A stretch of 64,000 nucleotides of DNA from positions 2,542,001 to 2,606,000 of the forward strand of contig NW_018343990.1 in the NCBI RefSeq assembly GCF_002099425.1, given 5' to 3'. Made by a program: the position numbers and the translations under genes. The notes beneath the pieces are model-generated. The model did no database searches, was not told the DNA's origin, and was given only the letters and a program-made list of their open reading frames with translations. This DNA comes from Phascolarctos cinereus. Its lineage: Eukaryota; Chordata; Mammalia; Diprotodontia; Phascolarctidae. Below, piece after piece: positions 57,910 to 64,000 of the stretch; the first letter of the stretch is position 1, and the number at the start of each line of letters is the position of its first letter.

Positions 57910-59395
57910 GACTTCCTAATGCACTCTGAAAGCACACTGTCAAGAAAGACTTTTAATTCGTTTTATGTAAATAGGTGATTTTCTGCTTGTGCCCAACCCT
58001 TAACCTTTCAATTTAGTAATCAAGACTTGCAAAGAAGCCATGACTATTCTATGATTGTACTCAGGAAAATCAACAACATGTGATACTTAGATGTGGATAT
58101 CAAATCTGATATAAGTTGTAAATTCTTAGGCATCAAATCTGGAAGCATTAATGAAACTAACATGGAAAAATTCTGTTACTTTATTTTCTTTTACAATAAC
58201 TACACAAGAGTATAATTAACATATAGCTGGCCTCATTGTGACTGGGCAAGTCTGTTAAGTTCTCACTGCCTCCAGGTTGCCACCTCATATGAAGAATGGA
58301 AGGCAGCAGGCAGTTATTAAGTACCTACTGTGTGTCAAATACTGTCCTAAGCACTTTTACAAACATTATCTCATTTTATCCTCTCAACGACCCTGGTAGG
58401 TAGATGTTATTATTGTTCCCATTTTACAGGAAACTGAAACAGGCAGAGGTTAAATGGCATGCCTATGATGATACAAATTGCAGGACAGTTGTCAGTCTGC
58501 ATTAGAAATAGAGCGTCCTTATGAAAGAATATCTTACACCAAAATCGCACAGGCAGAAAAAATAAGTAATGTGTTATCCACCTAGAGTTTTGATACCAAC
58601 AGAATAGCCATAGCTGCTTAGCTTTATAGTTCCCAAGCTATATACTGGTGAACTCTGGTGCATGATGGGATAATTTAAATTTTTGAGAGAAAAAGTCACT
58701 ACATTGCTTTTGATATTTTTGAGGGTTTTTTTACATATATTTGATGATACTTAAAATTAGTATTTGGCCTAGGAGCACCATGAAAAAATTGTTTAGACAC
58801 TGAGGGTGCCACTAGCTTAGTTTGTCAGCTTAGGGAAACAGATCTTCTTTTCTATCTTCACCTTCACATCCTTTCAATTGCTAAAAAATACAGGAAGGAT
58901 CAGAGTCCTGATGTGTCTATATATACATACTTAAACTCATTATAGCTCTACTTAGGTTTATGGTTTGTTTTTTGATCCTTTTATTATCACATTATACATT
59001 CAATACTTAGATCTGTAAATATGCTGTTATGAGTACTTCTTTCATTGATACTGATATTTGCAGCCAGGGTATTTGTAGACAGTTTGTTTCAGATCATGGC
59101 CAAAATAATACATGATCTGATTGCTAGACTTGTGAGTATGATCATTTCTAAATTTGGCCAGGTCACTGTTCAGACAAGAGACATCCAGCTTCTCTTCACC
59201 AAGATCTGAAGCCATTCTAATCTGGCAGGATCACCCACCCAGAACTTAGATTTTTTTGCTATAGCCTTCAATAAACCAGCATTGTATCCATGCCATTGTT
59301 GACATATATGGATAAACCCGAATGGAAGAATTTTAAGGCAGAAAAAAGTTTAGAATGCAAAACTGTTTACTTCGGAACATTTATGTGTTCACAAT
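57910..59395. other. LARP4B intron, little recognised
   Basis: It holds the MIR at 58305-58520. Otherwise no exon with correct borders or known repeat was found. Confidence 0.45.
58305..58520 (-). repeat. MIR in LARP4B intron
   Basis: ttaagtacctactgtgtgtcaaatactgtcctaagcac, ttttacaggaaactgaaacaggcagagg. Confidence 0.8.
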
Positions 59396-59399
59396 CATT

Positions 59400-60795
59400 T
59401 TTTTTCCAAATTATGGAAGACTTTATTTTCCCCCCAAAAGATTTATTTTTTATTTATTTTAAAGATTCTTTTCCTTTTTAAATCTTGAGTTCCAAATTCT
59501 CTCTCCCCTACCTCCTGAAGACAAGTAAAATGTTATCAGTCATACATGTGAAATCATGCAAAACATATTTTCATATTAGCCGTATTGCCAAAAAAAAAAA
59601 AGACAAAAACAAAAAAGTAAAGAAAGTGAGAAAATTGTCCTTTAGTTTACATTCAGAGTTAATCAGTTCTCTCTGTTGAGGTGGACAGCATTTTTTTCAT
59701 CATGAATCCTTTGCAATTGTCTTGAATTATTTTATTGATTAGCCAAGTCTTTCACTATTGATCATCATTACAACATTGCTCTTACTGTGCACAATGATCT
59801 CCCAGTTCTTCTCACTCACACTGCATCATGTTCATACAGGTCTTGCATATTTTTTTTCTGAAACTACACCCCTAATTTTCTTGCATCACTCTCATTTCTT
59901 TTCCCAATTTTTCTTTACTACTCTTATCTCTCAAAAACTTACAGGAATTCTTGTTGTATAGTTAGCATTTTTCTTTGAGGCTTTGGCTGTATTTGTTTTC
60001 ACATTATTGTCTTCTTCTGAGTTTGTCTTCCTTGCCGCTGTAGTAACTTTTTATGATCGAGTCCTTTTTGTTGTTGTTGTTTGCAGCTTATTTCTTGACT
60101 TTGAACTTTATGTTAAAGTTAGGCTCTGTTCACCTGGGGTCGGGGAAGCACTGTCCCAAGCTTCAGACTTTTTCATGCTGCTATTTTAAGAGCTAGTTCT
60201 AGGGGTCTACAAGTTTTTGGTGCTTCCAAGGTGGGAAGAGGTGTGGTCACTGCTCTCCTGGTCTGTGCTCTCCTCTCTAGCAAGGAAGAGTCCCTGGTCT
60301 CCAGCAACTGCAGGCATTAGCACTCCTCTTTGCTTTGGAACTGTGACCAGGGCCCCTGCTCCCTTGTAACAAATCACTAGTCCTCTTCTTTGGCCTATGG
60401 AACTATACCCAGAAGTGTGTATGGGCAATAGAGTTGCTAGTCAGTGCCAGATGTACCCAGTAGCAGCAAAGAGTGCCTCGTGATCTCCTTCTGACCAGTT
60501 ATCCAACACCCTCATTGCTAAGTTTCTGAAGCTGTTGCTGCCGCTGTCATAGCCACAACCAAAGTCTGCCACGGCTGCTGGTGCTGTCTGCTATCATGTG
60601 TGCTCTTGGCAGGCCCTCACTCCATTGTTACAGAACTCTCCTGCCAACCTCCTAACTTGTTTTAGCCTGGACAACGTGTCTCACTCTGACCTTTTCTTGG
60701 CTCTGCCATTCCACAGTCTGATTTGAGGAGTTATTTTAAAGTTATTTGGAAAGGAATGTTGTGAGAGACTGGCTGGGTTGCTACCTATGTTCTGC
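59400..60795 (-). mobile_element. L1 with large internal deletion, in LARP4B intron
   Basis: On the minus strand it starts at about 60795 (gactcaagatggcagaaca). It then has about 800 bases of L1 5' UTR and a piece of ORF1 coiled coil (about 59990-59870), and it jumps to the end of ORF2 and the L1 3' UTR (59870-59400: ggagatcattgtgcacag, caattgcaaaggattcatgatg, tttggaactcaag). The junction differs from the one shared by the two HAL1 copies, so this is an independent deletion. It is in the same orientation as LARP4B. Confidence 0.75.
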
Positions 60796-60799
60796 CATC

Positions 60800-63640
60800 T
60801 TGAGTCTGTCCAACCCATGATCAGTTTTGAACATAGGTACTGTTGCTTTCTCATCTCGTACCATTCTTTGTCTATGTCCTTCCATTTAACTCTTCATAGA
60901 ATAACTAGAGCTTCAATAGGTCTTCCTTTTTGTCTCTTTAATACTTTGGGTATAGCGGTGTAACACCTGGACTAGACATTCTTCTCACTGCATGATTAGC
61001 CAATCCCCTTTATCCAGTTGTAGATGTAATGGTTGGTTTCTTTCTGCTGTTTCTAATGCACGAGTTATCTATTGGTAATAGACTTCATCCTTGTCACAAT
61101 CATTGTTTTAATAATATATAGATAGATTGTAAATTTCTCCCCCTATCATTTAATGACACTGTGTGTTTCTATTACATGGATACAGTGTGTTTAACTAATG
61201 CCTACCTTGAGATTCTTTTCTAATTTTTTACAATTAAAAGTAACACTGCTACAAATGTTTTCACATAGGAAGTCCTTTTATATCACTTGTTCATTGCCAA
61301 ATTCATATATTGTACCAATTTTCAACATCACCAATGACCCAAAACTTTAATATCAGTAAGCTTTAATTTTTTACAAATTTGGACGTGAGGTGATACCTCA
61401 AAGTTGTTTAAAGTTGCCCATTTTAAAATTATTAGTAAGGTTAAAAATGGTCTTCAAATAGTTATTTACAGTTTGTTTTGTTTTGTTTTGAAAACGGTCT
61501 ATACCCATACCTTCAGTCATTTTTCTATATTGGTGCCTGGGTATTACATTTATACCAGTTTCTTAAAAGTTCTAGATTTCAGATTTCTCTCTGGGAGGGA
61601 ATACATTTCAGGCATGCTGGATTAACCATGCAAAGGCATGGCCATGGGAGTTGGATTTCTTTAAAGGACTAAAAGCAAATAGGCCATTTAGTCTGTATTA
61701 GGGAGTTCCTAAAGAAGAAAAGTATGTAGGAAGCCCAGGAAATTTTGTTCTTATTATCTCCTTGACACTTTAAAAGAATGATTCCTGACTAATTTGTTTT
61801 TCTGAATAATTCCCTTATCCAGTTATATAAAGTAACATTATTGGAATTTTTATTAGTAATGCATTAATGTGGTATATTATTTTGGATAGTATTGTTTACC
61901 TTTTTATGAAAAACAGAAGCATAAAATGTGCTAAAAAAATTAATAGGAAATTACAGCAGTAAATGAATTTCAAACAGGAAATAGTCTACTTGCCTATATT
62001 TTAACTGGTGAACAACTTAATACTCTAAGGTTAATATAGTTTATTATAGTCTACTACACTTCTTTTTCCTATAGGAATAAGATCGTCAACTTTAGTTATG
62101 ATAACCTCCTGCTTCTCAAGAATAGAATGCTTCATTAGATTAATAATCCCATTTCTGTGTATACTGACTTTTCCAACACAGATCTACCTTTTGAGTGATC
62201 CATTCATATCACCCCATTTTGTGCATTTCTTATCTGTATCTTTACATAACACTTCCATAGAGTTCCTCCCTATGTTCTAGAGTCCTTCCTCTGGTTGCTG
62301 TAATGTTTAACGTAAGTCTACACACTGTTAAGAAGATCCCAAAATCAAGAAAAGAGTCGAACCAGCTCAGACCGGTTAACCGAGGACAGCAGCAAAATGT
62401 TAGTGTGCCTGCTATGTATGACATAGGGAGGAGGAAGGATGTAATCCGGGAACAAACAAACCAATTCTGGCCTGGGAGGTTTCGTGCCATATTTAACTGC
62501 ATAAAAGCACTCTCCCTTTTGTACTCAGGGCCCTCCCCTCCTCAAGAGGGGTGGAGCCCACTTCTTGCCAGAAATGTCTAAATCCCCTGGACTTTCTCTG
62601 TAATAAACTTTCTTGATACTAAAGAACCCCCTCTCTGGGGGGTGGGAGGGTACCAAAGGAAAGTTAAGGAAGGAAAAAAAGGTCTGGTAACTGAGGTAAC
62701 TTGTTATAGGGAGAACCCAATTAAGAGTATGCAACATAAATTTGTAGCCACCTCAAGTAAGCATGGTCTGGTGATTTTCTCCAGCTTCATTTAATAAGAA
62801 TGGGAGTAGAAGTAGATGGTGTGAATAACACAAGTCTGGGGCTTGGCAAGGCATAATAAGCCAAGGAGGCCAAGTACTCAAGGTTAAGAGGATAATGTAT
62901 AGCTGAACTGGATCGCCAAGCTTTTGAGATAGGGAAGGCAGGAAATCAGGTTGCCAGTGCAGTGTGGAGGCTTGGCACAGCTAATCTGGTATGGCGTCTA
63001 TGGCTTTTGTCAGGCCTCTATTACGCACAGGTAGTTGGTGATACTGCATTCTGTAATGCCCAAAAGTTCAGATTCACAGAAGGCAGGAGCAAGGGCAGAT
63101 ACAACCTAAGGAAATCCAGACAGGAGGCAGGATCTGGGGTGAGCCAGTAGCCAAAGGCATGTGTTATACATCCAGAGCTAAATCTCAATCTCATTCCTAG
63201 TTGTTACCTACAAACAGAAGGCTGTTAGTGTCCACTGACTAGGGAACACTGCAACATCCAGGCACAGCTGAAAGGTGGAATTTATAGTAAAGGCAGGCAC
63301 AAAAACACATTTTGTTTTGGTACCCAATGTTGTAAATGAGACTTATTTTAGAGCTGAAAAGTGGTACAGAGATAACTTCTAGAGGAGCCTGAGGCCCAGA
63401 GAGGTAAACTGATCTCCTCAACTTAAGGCCAATTCTCCACTTACCTTGCTATAGCTGCTAGAGTTAGTTACATGCCACAGCACTGGATTCGAAATAGTTT
63501 TGAGTGTCTTTTCCTTTATTTCATTTAGTGACATATAATTCTAGAAGATGCTTTCATTATTATACAAACATTATACAAACAAGCATGAGAGAGTATATCC
63601 AAAGTATTTATAATTTTCCCCCTTTTATAATACATATTAC
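60800..63640. other. LARP4B intron with one LTR
   Basis: Besides the LTR at 62322-62665 I see no recognisable element. Short frames here lack acceptor/donor pairs consistent with LARP4B phase. Confidence 0.45.
62322..62665 (+). mobile_element. Solitary ERV LTR in LARP4B intron
   Basis: The layout is that of a gamma-type LTR: a U3-like region starting tgttaagaag, a TATA-like cataaaag near 62500, GC-rich R sequence, then AATAAA (about 62603) followed by a short region ending near the gggaggg tract. No internal retroviral sequence adjoins it, so it is a solo LTR or a fragment. It is antisense to the gene. Confidence 0.65.
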
Positions 63641-63644
63641 TTAC

Positions 63645-63809
63645 TCTTTCTTTTGGTGTTCCCATTACCATGCTAGACAACCTGTTCTCAAATAAATCCT
63701 CTGTCTTCAAATTGCCTGCAGCTCCAGGTAAAGGTGGAAAACTAGACAAGCCTAATTCAAAGCTAGGAGATGGAGGTTTTGGTGGTGTTGGAGACTGAGT
63801 CTGACTTCG
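63645..63809 (-). CDS. LARP4B: LARP4B coding exon (fourth from last)
   Basis: This 165-bp exon encodes 55 residues in phase 0, from RSQTQSPTPPKPP through FELGLSSFPPLPG and KTEDLFENRL to TPKER. Read on the minus strand, it is preceded by a T-rich tract and ttacag, and followed by the donor GTAAGT. The Pro/Ser-rich stretch and the FPPLPG and EDLFENRLS segments match the C-terminal half of La-related protein 4B as I remember it. LARP4B is a cytoplasmic RNA-binding protein with a La motif and RRM that binds poly(A)-binding protein and promotes mRNA stability and translation. Those domains are encoded upstream, outside the window. This part of the protein is predicted to be disordered. The downstream intron is about 8.6 kb and is filled with repeats. 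Confidence 0.92.
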
Positions 63810-64000
63810 CTGTAACAAAAAAACAAAGTTAATATTTAATGGGGGGGGGTTTGCAATACTGACAGATGAATGGGGGTACTACAGCAAAAGATATGAGCCA
63901 GGGAGTCTAGAAAAAGTCTCATTTTAATATCTCAAGCTTTACATCCAAATTAAATCAACACCCTAATCCTTAAAACATCATGCTAAAACAATTTCTACCA

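Noticed and set aside
52562-63809. LARP4 instead of LARP4B
   Set aside because: The SYAEICQRT, VGCGKEEKK-like and GKRL-EQSTPP segments fit LARP4B; LARP4 has SYAEMCQK and a different basic tail.

Overview
The window is vertebrate nuclear DNA, almost certainly from a marsupial. It is AT-rich, intron-bearing and packed with mammalian repeats. The tRNA-headed CORE-SINE of the type 'ggggcagctaggtgg...' recurs about ten times with little divergence. I associate it with the marsupial WSINE1/WALLSI and MAR1 families, and it points to an Australian marsupial more than to a placental. Marsupial-type L1 and half-L1 (HAL1) elements, an RTE-tailed SINE, and old MIR and L2 copies fill much of the rest.

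The only host protein gene I can support is LARP4B, read on the minus strand at the right end. Its last four coding exons lie at 63809-63645, 55077-54953, 54278-54167 and 52858-52562. All four have canonical AG/GT borders and a phase that joins cleanly, giving the C-terminal 232 residues ending in ...RSPQ. The terminal exon runs on into a long, almost SINE-free 3' UTR (52561 to about 48.8 or 48.2 kb) with candidate poly(A) signals and two Pumilio-type sites. The exons upstream lie beyond 64000.

Region by region: 1-20 kb is intergenic, with an L2 end, L1 fragments of several ages, MIR and CORE-SINEs, a LINE-mobilised copy of the 7SL RNA at about 11.97-12.23 kb and a possible old LTR near 17 kb. 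At 20.8-23.6 kb there is a HAL1 on the plus strand. At 25.0-26.4 kb there is an unassigned ORF-bearing repeat, then an inverted, broken genomic copy of the LARP4B last intron/last exon boundary, then a small CpG island. 26.9-35.5 kb is mostly single-copy-looking DNA with L2 and SINE pieces. At 35.5-40.5 kb there are two L1 copies, one carrying a hairpin MITE. At 42.8-45.7 kb there is a second HAL1 on the minus strand. 47-64 kb is LARP4B and its introns, which hold a WSINE1, an old retrovirus env/LTR remnant, a 1.7 kb L2, a deleted L1 and a separate LTR.

The most unusual item is the inverted LARP4B exon copy at 25787-26140. It keeps intron sequence and the splice acceptor, so it is a DNA-level duplication and not a spliced retrocopy. 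Also notable are the two HAL1 copies that share the same ORF2-skipping junction, the perfect 22-bp hairpin MITE, and a long GT microsatellite starting a few bases after the LARP4B stop codon.
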